Assembly: GCF_025698545.1 (NCBI RefSeq)
Contig: NC_068576.1
Span: 54,472,094 to 54,536,093, forward strand
Reading direction: 5' to 3'
From: Gossypium raimondii
Taxonomy: Eukaryota > Streptophyta > Magnoliopsida > Malvales > Malvaceae
Length of the DNA stretch: 64,000 nt
Positions 23,601 through 35,698 of this stretch are shown one piece after another. Within the stretch, counting starts at the first letter, position 1; every line of letters starts with the position of its first letter. Under the pieces are notes generated by a model, which had not been told where the DNA came from, searched no databases, and worked only from the letters and a program-made list of their open reading frames with translations. The translations under genes and the position numbers were made by a program.

Positions 23601-24878
23601 TACTTTAATTTCTTAAAGTTTTTAGTAGTTTTCCCACTAATATTTTGATATGATAAAAGTCAAATAATTTTTAATGATTTGTATTGACGCAGATAGTTCA
23701 TTAAGTATTGATCAAGTATAGTAAGATTATCAAATTATATAAAGAATTTTTACACTATTTTTATTAAATAATCTTGGGATATTAGAGGACGAGAAAAACA
23801 CAAAAACTCTTTCATGATTTTTATTTATTTTTATGTGTGTCTTTCAATGAAAACCGATTCATATTTATGGGGTACTCATGTCTCTTTTTTTTTTATAGAG
23901 ACATAATTATCCAATAATTATCTATTTAGATAATTCCATATCTTAACAACAAACAAAACTACATTTAATAGATATATAATTGAATAGTTATAATTAATGT
24001 TTTTAGAATCGTAATGGTGGTCAAATTGGTTAGGCCATTGGTTCGTCGGTCCTATCAATTCAATTAAAAATTAATAAAAAAATGTATTTTAAGAAACAGT
24101 TCATTCGATTTAGTCGATTTTTTTGCCAGTTTGCACTTCAACTAGTCCAATACCATTCTTCGAACTAATATCTCAACTGATCCAATCTGGCTCAAACATC
24201 ACTAGTAATAACTTTTCTTCGATAACCGTATGATATAACTTTTAAAATTTACCAATAAACTTAACTCATCACTTTTATTCCTTTGGCTTTAACTTTGGAT
24301 TATTGATAACATTTGACTTTTAACCGTGTGAATATTATTTTGAAAGTATTCAAATAATATCATTTTCAAAACATTTTAGATTTTGACGATCTTAGAAATT
24401 AGTTGCATAAAATTTTAACACTAATCGAGGTAAAGCATCCAAAGACATTATTATTAAGTCGGGTTTGTAAACTCTTTTCGTGAGCCCTTGAACTCTTTGA
24501 AACAACTATACTTTACGCTTACATATTTATTTTTGATTAAAATATGTTTTAATTCTTATATTTTTTCGTACATTTGATATTTAATTCATCTACTTTTATT
24601 TTATTTTTAGGAATAAAAGTGGAGAAATTAAATATAAAAGGTAAAAAGAATATAGGTAAAGCATATTTATTTACTTATTCACTCCTGCAAAATAGAAGAA
24701 GAAATTAGAAGTATGGTTGTTTCAACTTCTCGAGCCCAAGTACTAAGCTAACGATGAATCCATTTTTCATAAGCCCAAATAAATCTAAAACCCTAAATCC
24801 CAGAGATTGTGGAAACTGGAAAACCCTCGCTCGTTTATCTCGCTGAAGCTAGGCGAAGCGAAGCGCCCGTTTTCAAAA
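20640..24878. other. Long AT-rich spacer
   Basis: About 4.2 kb between the SWEET promoter and the METTL17 start. Most is very AT-rich (21480-23150 in particular) with no gene. One SINE (22085-22240) is listed separately. An 87-codon frame at 23198-23461 is unrecognised. At about 24005-24190 is a tract with repeated 'ttggttcgtcggtcc', 'tcattcgatttagtcg' and 'caactgatccaat' phrases. It resembles the dispersed 'CGGTTCAATTGG'-type repeats seen in many plants, with similar phrases at 51030-51125 and 56840-57050. Confidence 0.45.
22085..22240 (-). mobile_element. SINE (tRNA-derived)
   Basis: Read on the minus strand it starts TTGAGTTTTAATTCAATTGG (A-box-like), followed about 35 bases later by GTGGGTTCGAATGC (B box GGTTCGAAT). 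It runs through a body to an A-rich end, which appears as T8 on the plus strand at about 22088-22096. This layout is that of a Pol III-driven plant SINE, and the head wording matches elements I recall as common in cotton DNA. Target duplications were not resolved in the AT-rich flanks. Confidence 0.6.
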
Positions 24879-27800
24879 ATGGCGTCCTTAATCTCAGAGA
24901 CAAGCCAAAAAATCTTCACCTCCGAGACACTCCGTGCTGCAGCCAAACAGTCTGAACGTTGCCTCGTCGTTCCCGTTCGCCTTCGCCGTGCCATCAAGAA
25001 GTACCTCCGAGGTAAACCGTCTATCCATCATCCCGGTAAATTTGCTTACCAGCTCGATATCTTTTGACTCAAATGTTTCGTGGGTGTTGGATTGTAGAGC
25101 AAGAGGACCCTTATATGCGAAGAAAAGTGTTGCGGTTATCTCAGTCTTTTAGCGATATTAAAGATGTGAATCTGCAACTCGTGGCTGAGACTTCAAAAGA
25201 GCTCGTTGCGGATCCTCTTAAGTCGATGGAGCAATCACAGAGATGGAAAATCAAGAGTGCTTATGGTGATATCGGTCTCACTTATAGAGATGACGAGACC
25301 GTTGCTTATGTTGCTTCCAGGATGCCCTCTGTTTACTCTGCTTGTTATAGGGTCCTTAGTGAGGTACCAAAATTTATTTCCTCTAAATTGCTACTTCAAT
25401 TATAAAAAAAAATTGTGCCATGATTGCCAAATATTTGCTTTTGTGGCCATTTCTGTAGGGGAAATTTTATATTGTATAACTAATTTTGAGGATTATTTTG
25501 CTTATTCTAGGTGAGGAGAAGGCTACCAGGTTTCTCTCCAACGAAAGTTTTGGATTTTGGTGCTGGTACTGGTTCAGCTTTCTGGTGAGAATTTATTTGC
25601 TTTTATTTGCAAGAAGCTATTTTCAAATTGAGTGCCTTGAAGTTATATAAAATTTGTTACAGTGGTGTGAACTTTGTGGTGTTCTAGGGCAATGAGAGAA
25701 GTGTGGCCTAAATCTGTGGAGAAATTAAACATAGTGGAACCATCTCAATCTATGCAGCGTGCAGGTCGAAGTCTTGTACAAGGTAATAATTATTGAACTT
25801 CACATTTCATTTCATTGAATCTAATTGCTGCTGGGAAATGCATTTTTCAGGGAGCTAGTTAATTGCATTTCAGCTTCTTCATGCTTATGCAAATGAGAAA
25901 TTTTGAATATTGGATATTATTACATTTATATGATGATACGAGCTCGATTATGGATGACTCGAGTCGTATGTGATGCCCGATCGTGAATTCGAGTAAGAGT
26001 TTGCTTGTTCTGAATTTGGTTTAAAATTGTAGTAAAATAGGCTGCTGTAACTAATGAGATAGGCTTCAAATGAAGGGTGCGAAATAGGTGAGAAAATGGA
26101 TAGTTAAATTCGGCTAAGGCCAAAGAAAGAACCAACAATAAAGGAAATTGTTGACCCGAATCTTAACAAGGCGCTTAGATGATTTTGGTTTGGAAGTTGA
26201 TAGTTAAACTTTGACCCACTATCAAAGATGATAGGAACCAGAGGTATATGAACGCCACACCAGCAAGGTGATAAGTTCGGTTAACAAAGGAAAGAATTGA
26301 CGCCACAAGATAGCTTGATAAGTCGATTCAGTCCCGAGAAAGAACAAGGAGAATTGGATAATCTCACAAGTTTAAGTCAAACGAGCTGAATTGAGCTCAA
26401 CGAGCTGGAATCGAACTAATTCAACGTTCAAAGGATTGCAAACAACGCTTAGAGAGCTGGACCAAGGGCGTTTCTGGGGCGTGATCGTATCATATGAGTG
26501 CATTACATCATAGTTTATGTGGTTTAGGGGAAAACAGCAGTGAATCAATAGAATTAGGGCTGAACAAACAAGTAAGAAAGTAGTAGGAACTCTAGGAAAT
26601 GTAAGTTTATAAAAGAACTTCTAGTTTCTTTCTGTTAATTCAAAGAAAATAATAAGAATAATAATGTTGGGGGTAAAGTTTACAACTTATTTATACTAGA
26701 CTTTTTCTTGCAAGTAAAGTTGCTAGGCTTCCTTGAAAATAAAGTTTTATTCCTAAATCACTCTAGCCCTCCATGATATGTGTAATGCTTGATAAATGAA
26801 ACGGAAATAATTAAAAGCTCCTGCATCATTAGTGACTTATACGTATCTTTGGGCATGTAAACCGATGGTACAAAAGAGTTGAGATCACCAATTGTCTTAG
26901 GTGACTATTGGATACGCAAATGGATGGTAGAGTGGAGTTGAGATTATTACTTGTCTGTGGTGATGATTTCTTTTTGATGATACAATTAACATGGAATTAT
27001 TACAAGTGAGCATAGAAGTTTCATTGTCTTAACTCTGAACACTTGTATAATACATTATTTAAGACATAGCTGGGCAATTTCTTGTATTTTTATGCCATTT
27101 CTTTATGTTACTTTTAGACCTGAAGAACTTGCCGCTTATTCATGGCTATACTAGCCTTCAAGCATTAACAAAAGAAGTTCAAAAGTCTGAGAGGCAACAT
27201 GACCTTGTAATTGCTGTAAGTTTGTCACTCTACCTAAATTTTGTCATTGTTTTGCTGCATATAGTTGGTCCTAACAAAATAAAATTCCTCTTTTGATGGG
27301 AAAGTCTTATGTGCTTGGAGAGATACCATCATTGAAGGACCGAATTACAATAGTGCGCCAACTTTGGAATCTTACACAGGATGTCCTGGTATGTACTTTG
27401 AATCTTTTATATGTTTGTCATGGTTGGGGGTTATCAATGATTTTGTATCGCTCTGCGTCATTTAATAGAATGCAAAGTAATGTATGCCATTCATGCCACC
27501 TTGACTTGGAAAGTTGGAAACCCTTCCGACACCTGATGGGATGAATTGAGTCACCTGGAACAATGACTTGTAGATTATAAGCTGTTATTTGGAGAATATA
27601 ATTTTGGTCCTTTGTTTTCTATCCTATTGATTTCAGATTTTATAAATTTGATTGTTGGCAGGTCTTAGTAGAACCAGGAACACCGCATGGATCTAATATT
27701 ATATCCCAGATGCGATCTCACATATTGTGGATGGAAAAAAGAGTGAGTTTGCTTGTCCTCCTTTTTCTCTGTTGACAATAACTTTGGCATGTTGCGTGAC

Positions 27801-29302
27801 TATTGTGTTTCATTTATGGATATTCTTTCTCCCCATGCTTATATGATACCTTAGTAATTACTTCTTAGAAATTCCGTAAAGCCAAGGTGAACAAGGAAGA
27901 TTCTAAGGACCTTATCGATCTTAGAAGTGGTGCATTCATTGTTGCTCCTGTAAGTGTGATGTTGTTTCACCTCTACTTTGCCCTTTTTTTCCCATCCTAA
28001 AGTATGCTTCATTCCTATTTATTTTCTTTTCTTTAGAGGACAATTATAACTGAGCCACTTTCATGATACAGTGCCCTCATGATGGGCGTTGTCCATTGGA
28101 GAAATCCTCGAAATACTGTCATTTTGTTCAACGTTTGCAGAGGACAACTTCACAGCGTGCATACAAGGTTTCTCCTCTAGTTCACTTATGGATCATTTGT
28201 TTATATAGTATTCCATGCAACATATCAGCAACTGTGATGCTGGGAGTTTTTTATTCTGCCATTCTTTTTCTCAACTTAAGATTTGGTATGTTTTACTTCT
28301 ACAAATGAGCTAATCACCACTTGAAGTGCCTAGCTCCATACTATGTCATGTCTCATGGTGGTTCAAAACAAAAGTTGAACTATACTTTTAAAATCTGGCA
28401 TTTATAGAAACTTTTTTGGGGAGCAAAAGAGTTCATCTTCAAGGAGTCAGAATTAGGAAACTTCTATAGATCTCAAGTCTCTCCTTCATCATTATTTTGC
28501 AGCGCTCCAAGGGCGATCCTTTACGTGGCTTTGAAGATGAAAAATTTTCTTTCATTGCTTTCAGAAGAGGACAACGACCTCGGTAAGTATGTTTACTGGT
28601 TTGAGTAATACCTAAACACCTCTTTAAGTATGTTTAAGCATTACCACAAACTATACACCCACCGTACTTTTAATCATCACCCTTTTTCCTCTAATATTTA
28701 TGTCATTAATGTTAACCGCCATTAATAAATTTCAAAAGGGACCCTTGGCCTCTGGATGGTATGAAATTTGAGACTTTGAAAGAGCAGCGTGCTAAGAGAA
28801 ATCCTGAAGATTTCGAGATCGACTATGGTATCGTGTCTATCTCCCTTTATTTCTTCTTCTTTTTTTTTTTTTAAATCTTATTTGGCTCAACTACAGTGCT
28901 TGCTTACTTTTACTTCAAAACGTGTTCTGAACTCGGACAGAGGATCTAGTTGATGCAGAAGAAACTTCTGATATGATCCCATATGAAGAAGTGGATCCAA
29001 GTGCCTACGACTCCGATGTTATGGAAACCGATAACATCATAGATAATGACGAAGATCAAGAAGAAACCGTTAATGCTAATCTTGGTGGTGGTTGGGGAAG
29101 GATCGTCTTCCCCCCTGTTCGACGAGGCCGACAGGTTCACATGAATATTTGTCGATCAACCAATCCAGACGCCTCAGAAGGTTCATTTGACCATGAGGTT
29201 ATCACACAAACTAAGAACCCAACGTTGCATCTTCAAGCCCGAAAGTCTTTCTGGGGGGACTTATGGCCCTCGGGAAGGAATGTAACAACTGCAACCTCGT
29301 GA
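24879..29302 (+). CDS. METTL17: METTL17/Rsm22-type mitochondrial ribosome assembly factor
   Basis: Twelve exons: 24879-25011, 25098-25363, 25511-25584, 25688-25782, 27118-27215, 27305-27388, 27662-27742, 27869-27949, 28072-28167, 28503-28582, 28739-28827 and 28941-29302, giving 512 residues with all phases consistent. METTL17/Rsm22 binds the mitochondrial small-subunit rRNA during assembly and carries an S-adenosylmethionine fold. The SAM motif I is VLDFGAGTGSAFW (about 146-158), and ASYVLGEIPS and LVEPGTPHG follow. The [4Fe-4S] ligands of the family are present: C305 and C311 in CPHDGRCP, C320 in KYCHF, and C463 in the late HMNICRS block after WGRIVFPPVRRGRQ. An acidic insert (about 394-436) precedes that block. 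The N-terminus may be mitochondrial targeting but is not a classic one. The fourth intron is 1.3 kb and contains foreign-looking sequence. Confidence 0.92.
25928..26500. repeat. Unclassified insertion in METTL17 intron 4
   Basis: A 570-bp tract with clearly higher GC than the surrounding intron. It opens ATATGATGATACGAGCTCG and closes with GATCGTATCATATG, so the ends form an imperfect inverted repeat around GATACGA. It contains no splice-relevant exon, as the flanking exons join in phase across it. It could be a non-autonomous DNA element or a fragment of a retroelement leader; I could not decide between them. Confidence 0.35.
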
Positions 29303-31054
29303 TCACACCAATGTTAAAGACTATATATTTATTAATATAGAAACGTTTGAGTTAATAATATTTGCATGTGAGCTTCTTCTTCCACCGACAAATTTCAAGC
29401 TTGGTTCATGCACCGAACTTGCCTCTTGCAAGGTTATGCAGGTAGAGAGGTAAGTGAACAAGTCTTCTTAGCTTAACTAGATATGGTTCCTTGGCACATA
29501 AACTAGAAATGTCCATCGATTAGCCACAACCTTTACTGGTTCACTTTTGCCATTTCATGATGATATTGGTTGCAGCATTTTGGAGACAAGGACTCGATCA
29601 GTGTTACAAAACGACACTTACTTTTGTCTCCCACCAGCAAAAGAAAGAATAAAGAGAAACAAAATCTCACCCCCAATCCCAAAAGTAGTTGATCCTGTTT
29701 GATCATTTGAGACAATGGATAAGGAAGTTGTCTGGTCATTCTTGAGATTAAAGTTGAAGGGATGATTATAAGGTTTAGGGTTCTTTAGATAATAAGCATA
29801 TGTATAAAAAGGTAAAAAAACTTTCGGGTGTCTCTTAATTTTAATATGGAGTATCTCTTAAGAAAATGGGGTAATTAAAACCTTTTCAATTTGGAAGTAA
29901 TCAACTAAGTACGATATTCACTTTTTTTATTTATTTATCAATTTATCCTACTTTTGGTTGGAATAATAGCTCTGAATATTACCATGAATCTAAAAATTTA
30001 ATAAATTTAACTCTCAACATTTATAAAATGTATCAATTTGGTACTAGTTCTAAATTTGTTCGTATCCAATGAGGGTTAAAGTTGTTAATCTTCTTAGGAT
30101 CAAGATCAAAATGGTAGAATCTATATAAACATTGAATTTTAAAATTGTTTTTATACCAATCAAAAGTAAAATAAATTGACAAAAAAGTGAACATCATGAT
30201 CAATTGTCTTTAGTTGCTCAATCTCAAAATTAAGTAGGATTAAATTGCTTCATTTTTATAGGGACTAATTTATTCAATATCGAACTTGATAGGAACCCAA
30301 GAGATAATTTTCCATATAAAATATATAAGCTTTTACTTCTCTTATTTATAGTTAGATTAACATTGGCAATCGACCATCTCTGCTTTTATAGAAAAATTGA
30401 AGTATATAAAAACATTAAAATCTGCTAATTCAAAGGACAAACTTCATCAAACATTAATCTTGGACTTGAACAACTATCTTAACTTTGATGGGTTGTACAG
30501 ACAAATATTTAACTTGGATCTTGAATTCGTAAGATGTTGAACATGTCAAGTTATTGTACTAATGTACTAGAAACTATAAATTTTTTATACACGCAGTCAA
30601 TCTGATGCAAGAATAGAACTATTTTATTAAATGAGTGGCACCATATACGATACTCAAGTTGAAAATTATGGTAGGTGTGCCTCTCAAAGACCAGAAATGG
30701 AATCTGCATTAATTTCAATCTAAATCTTTGCTTCAAAAGGAAGAAAATTAGATCGAAACTAAGCTTTTATATTATATGATCACATACATAAGAGCAATTA
30801 AAATTTGAAAAATTAGGCCAATGAAAAAAGGGCCTGGTGGTCCAAAAAAGGGATCATGGGACAACTGTGGGCTTATTACAGGCTACAATTCTATATAGTG
30901 GAGATGAGGCCCCCTCTCCCATGAACTAACCAAACCAACCATGTGGCCTTCACTTTTTGACCCTTTTGCATAATTGACCCCTTCCTGTTTTAGTTGCTTT
31001 GTCTATATCATTTTTATTAAGACCATATGTTTTGATTGGTATTTTTTTTTTCTA

Positions 31055-31868
31055 GTTAAAATATGCTATTAGTCCCTGTATGTATCTAGAATTTGAGAGT
31101 TAGTCCCTGTACTTTAAAAGTTAAAAATTCCATCCTCCTACTTTTTCAGTTTAAAATTTCTAGCTCAATCATTATTGTTGTTTGTAATTTCTGTCAAAAT
31201 TTGTTAACTTAGCATCACAAGCTAACTTAGAAATTTTTTTTGAGAAGGTTAAGATTAGGGGCGAAGCCAGAATAAATTTTTAGGGGGGCCAAATGAATTT
31301 TTAATTTTTTATAGTCTATATCTTTATAAATTTTAAAAGATTAAATTAATTTTTTATAATTTAGGGGGGGCTGAAGTGTAATTTTACCCTTACTAATTTA
31401 AAATTTTTAAAAAAATTAAGAGCCTAAATAGAAATTTTATATTTTAAGGGGGTCGGGGTCCCTGCCAGCCCCCTCTAAATCCGCCTCTGGTTGAGATTGA
31501 GTTATATATTTTTAGGAGTATTAAATAAAAAACTTGACATTTTAGGGGTCAAACTATAATTTTATCATTTATTTATCTAAAATTTTATAAAAACTCAAAT
31601 GTTAAAAAGCATAATTTTTCATTTTTAAGGGGGGCATGACTCTGCTTTAACATGTTTGTTTTTTGCCAATCATATGTGACGTCGTATAAGAGTAGTCTAA
31701 TCAACATGCTAATTTTGTAAATTTTGACAGAAAATATTAATAATATGTTAATGATTAAGCTGATATTTTAAAATTAGACAAGTAAAATGATTTAATTTTT
31801 AGCTTATTAATTATAAGGGCTAAATTTCAAATGTTGTCTAAGTACAGGGACTAATGGCATATTTTAAT
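31055..31868. mobile_element. MITE with 'TTAGTCCCTGTA' ends, host of a nested element
   Basis: The left end GTTAAAATATGCTATTAGTC (then CCTGTA) and the right end, on the other strand ATTAAAATATGCCATTAGTC (then CCTGTA), agree at 24 of 26 positions. The end family is the same as that of the element at 414-745. The body includes further subterminal 'AGTCCCTGTACTTT'-type copies. A second element is inserted at 31257-31500 and some GGGG-rich repeat extends to about 31640. It is non-coding. Confidence 0.65.
31257..31500. mobile_element. hAT-like MITE nested inside another MITE
   Basis: It begins AGGGGCGAAGCCAGAATAAA and ends CCCCCTCTAAATCCGCCTCT (then GG). These are imperfect inverted repeats of the widespread plant 'GGGGCGGAGCCAG' type. 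Flanks are TTAAGATT (31249-31256) and TTGAGATT (31501-31508), an 8-bp duplication with one mismatch, as expected of an aging hAT insertion. The body of 244 bp is AT-rich between G-rich and C-rich ends. Its position inside the 31055-31868 element dates it as the younger insertion. Confidence 0.6.
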
Positions 31869-34174
31869 TATTTTTTTGGCTTGGTTACCACGCGCCCACA
31901 ATTTCACCTTAACAAAGTGTAAACCCAAGCTCATGCCCCAACACGCTTACACATGGTTATCCAACGTTGAAATCCCTGTGATCAAATAGGATAAACGGTC
32001 CATATCACTCCAGGTCCCAGAAAATATATATATTATTGCAACCGAGAATAAAATTGGGTGGTGGAGAATGGATATTAAATTCATCACAGATTTTAGTGGG
32101 TCCCCGGAAGATCTACTAGCTAAAATCCAACGGTTCAAATAAACTAATTTAAATCGTTTTTTTAGAAAAAGAAAATTATAAATAAAATTAGAGATTTGGG
32201 GGCAGAAAAATAGTGAAGCCATTGTATGAGAACCAAAAAAGTCGTCAACTTGAATTATATTGTATAGTAATAGTAGTCGTGGTAATATTAATATTCCTAA
32301 TATTTTTTATTGATAACGTGGAATGCACTAGCTAAGGTCACATGCGGTCCACGTCTAAAGATGGGGTCCGTCACGTGACATGATGAGAATGGGTAATTTT
32401 CATTCTTTTAAAAAAATAAATAAATAAATCGGACGGCTGTGGGTGTATTCCTTGCTTTGCTAGACTTGGGTATTGTTGGGTAAGGAATAGAGACGGGAGC
32501 ATGCGGATTGGGGATTGGGGTCCACCGCAAACACCACCGCCCTCGCTTACTTGTTTTTGTTTTCCCGTCACGTTACAAACGCACGCAGCCTCCGGCCGCC
32601 GCCGCGCTTCAAAATTCAAAAAAAATTGAGTGGGAGTGGCGTTGCGTTGCGTTGGTCAAGAGAACTTTTATGGTTGGGTTGGGTGAGTGGTAGCATGTGT
32701 TTTGCGTTGCGGTGCTGTTTTGGGTGGGGCCGTAACGTTGAAACATGATGCCCACATCGGAAGGCTTCAAATCGCCGCCATTCAATACTGTAATGCAGTG
32801 CATAGTAGTACACTGCACAGTACTACAAATAGGTACTAGAATTGATTACAGTAAATAGGAGTGAAGTCACGGGGCATGCAGGGCTTTTCCCTTTGGTTAA
32901 ATGAAACAAAATAACATCTTAGCTATTAGTTCTTTAATTTAAATTTTTGGAACTCTTTGGTAAAAATAAAGATTACATTTTTTACTCCTTTCCATCGTAA
33001 AAAGTTAATAATCTACTCTAAGTTTTTTAACATAATTTTTTAAGCTTTACCTCCTCTAATATTTTGTATGTTTTTTAACATAATTTTGTAATAATTTATT
33101 TATTTTTCTCTTATCGACGACAGAATCTTAGCGTCTTCACTTGTAAAGAACGTTAAGATAGGTGTAGTGAAAGCCAGTGGACGTTAACCACGTGTGCATG
33201 CAAAAAATAATAGCTCCAAGTGATGGAGCCACCACCAATGGGGAGGAGTGGGGTTATTATTAGGTAAGGTAATGATACGATATATATATATGACTCACAG
33301 GAGTTTTGTTCACAAAGAAAGCCACGTGGCGAACAACCGTTGATGGATGGAGGTCCCATTTTTTAATCTATCAATGTTCATCATCACCTAAACCCAATCA
33401 CATCCACGATCGCACAATCATGTTCGTCACTTTACCTTTATCAAAACCCTAGTCTTAAGTCACAAGTGATGCACATATGTATGCAATAGGTCAAAATTTT
33501 ATATATCTATTTTTTAAGATTTAATCTTTATAATTATCAATTTTTAAAATTTGTATCTAAACGTTGAAGCCAACGTTTGGATAATATTTTATAATTTATT
33601 ATTTGAAAAACATAATAGGTTTAAAATCAGACAGTTTGATTAAGGTCAAAACTAAACTAGGTTAGTACTAAGTTGTTGTCGTACTAAAACAAAAAAAATA
33701 AAAATCTTCGTTCTATTCAGATTTCACCAACGCTTGGATAAAACAAAAAGAAACATTCGTCTTTAACGTAAATTAGTGTTTATATGCACATATTTGAAAG
33801 TAATGGATTTGAAGTTAAATAATAATTAATTTGGTAGGGGAAAATAAAATAATTAAAAATGCATTTGAAGTTAAAATAATCATTACTATCCTTACAAAGG
33901 AGAGCAATAAAAGCAAAATAAAGCAGAAATTATTGTTCTTTAAAATAAAATAAAATCCAATCACTGTCAAGGTTACTTAAAAGTTTAATACCACAGCATG
34001 GAAATTGTGGAATCTCTTAATTTTATTATTCTATACATGCAATTTCTTAAATATATATATACGAATTTTTAAATTTGAATAAAATTTATCGATACACTCG
34101 GATTAGTAGGCGGTTGATTAGGTGTAGTAAAATATTAAAACAAATAAATATTAAGAATATGGTCATGGAATTAA

Positions 34175-34275
34175 TTGAGTTTTAGTTCAGTTGGCATGAT
34201 TGTTGTTATTTAATTTTTTAATCTTTAAATAAAAAATTACTTAAGCGCAATTGAATCCGTATCCCCATAATTATT
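34175..34275 (+). repeat. Possible decayed SINE head
   Basis: TTGAGTTTTAGTTCAGTTGG is close to the A-box head of the SINE at 22085-22240 (TTGAGTTTTAATTCAATTGG), and 'AAGCGCAATTGAATCC' downstream is like its B-box region. An AT-rich stretch separates the two, so this is at best an old diverged copy or a related SINE family. Confidence 0.35.
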
Positions 34276-35698
34276 ACCGTGAACAATAAACTAAAATCTC
34301 TCTATTTAAAAAATATATATATATACATAAATCATTTGTTACTTGATTGTGTAATACAATATCCATACTTGGTAAGCAGCACAAATGTAGGTTAATTAAT
34401 GAGGCATTAAAATTAGCAAAGTACATAAACTTGAATAGATGTAGGCATGGCCCTGTCGTTGGTGAGTGATGAAGCAAATTGGTGGTGCAAGAGCTAATTA
34501 ACAACTCATATTAGCAATGCCAATTACTAAGATTAGCACCAAAATTAATGTGGATCCTGACTCAGTTTTACGTGCATGCTAGCTAGCAACCTATATATCC
34601 ACGCACCCACATTGCTCAAATAAATCAAAAAGCTGCCCCGTATTTACATATTTATGCTTAAATTATTTACGTTTGGTACTCTTTCTCAACTAAAGTGGTG
34701 TCAATATTCCATTACAGTGCATGTTTTTAATGGACCAATCCTCCAACTGCATTTAAATCAGTTCCTACCCAAATTTAGGTAAAAGAATTATAAAAATTTT
34801 GTATTTGGGAGTTGGATAATATTTTATCTCTTTTACTTAAAATGGGTAGAGATGAATACTTGTTAAGGCCTACGGCTCCCCAAAATTTTTAAAAGTTTTA
34901 GTAGGGTCCCATAAAATTTAATGCCTAGATATGCTATTGAAAGTGGACAAATTAGACTATTAAAAACTGACGTGACACGTGCCACATGCATCTTATATGG
35001 GGTATAAAAACTAATTTTTAATAGTAAAATAGATAAAATTTTTAATAAAACATCATTCACGTCCATTTTATAATATATTGATTATCTTTTAAATAACATC
35101 CAACTCCTCGTCATTTAGTCGGAATTTTCATTTTCCTATTTCTTCGCACAAAATCATTTCATTAAATATAGGCTTTTAAAGCTTTAACCTCAACCAGCAA
35201 TAAATTCATCAACTTTTCTGTTTGTCATTTGCTTTCATTTTCTTTCTTCCCATTTAGTCAAGCCTAATTCAATGAGAGCAAAAATAAATAAAGAAACATA
35301 ATAATGTTTTTAAGGATGAAATTATGTATATGATGATATGTAAAACATGCACACATAAGCCACTCGCCTTCTTTTTTTATATATATAAACTAATAATGAA
35401 TGTATTTGCAGAAACAAATATTCCCACTTAGTATAGTTTATATTTTATATTTTATTATACAGAACGTCCCATCTCTTGTTTCTCTTCTCTCTTATACACG
35501 CACAAGCCATAAAGCAAGGTGATATACATTGTACATATACATAGAAACCCCCTCAAAAAACCACCCAACATTTCATTTTCTCTGCTTTTCAAACCAGTTT
35601 CGAGACCAAAAACAGAAGCTGTTTCACTATTTCTTTTTCCTCTTATATTGAAGATATAATACTGTTCATTTTTCTTTCCTTCTCTTTCAGTTTCATCC

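Larger units (their letters stand above)
29303..35698. other. 6.4-kb intergenic region, METTL17 to Dof
   Basis: Apart from the nested MITEs at 31055-31868 and a SINE-like head at 34175-34275 (listed separately), no gene is seen. A GC-richer island at about 32460-32830 (GCCGCCGCCGCGC near 32600) contains only short frames with no family match and ends in a small hairpin (32786-32825). The tract 35400-35698 is CT-rich leader sequence of the Dof gene. Confidence 0.45.
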
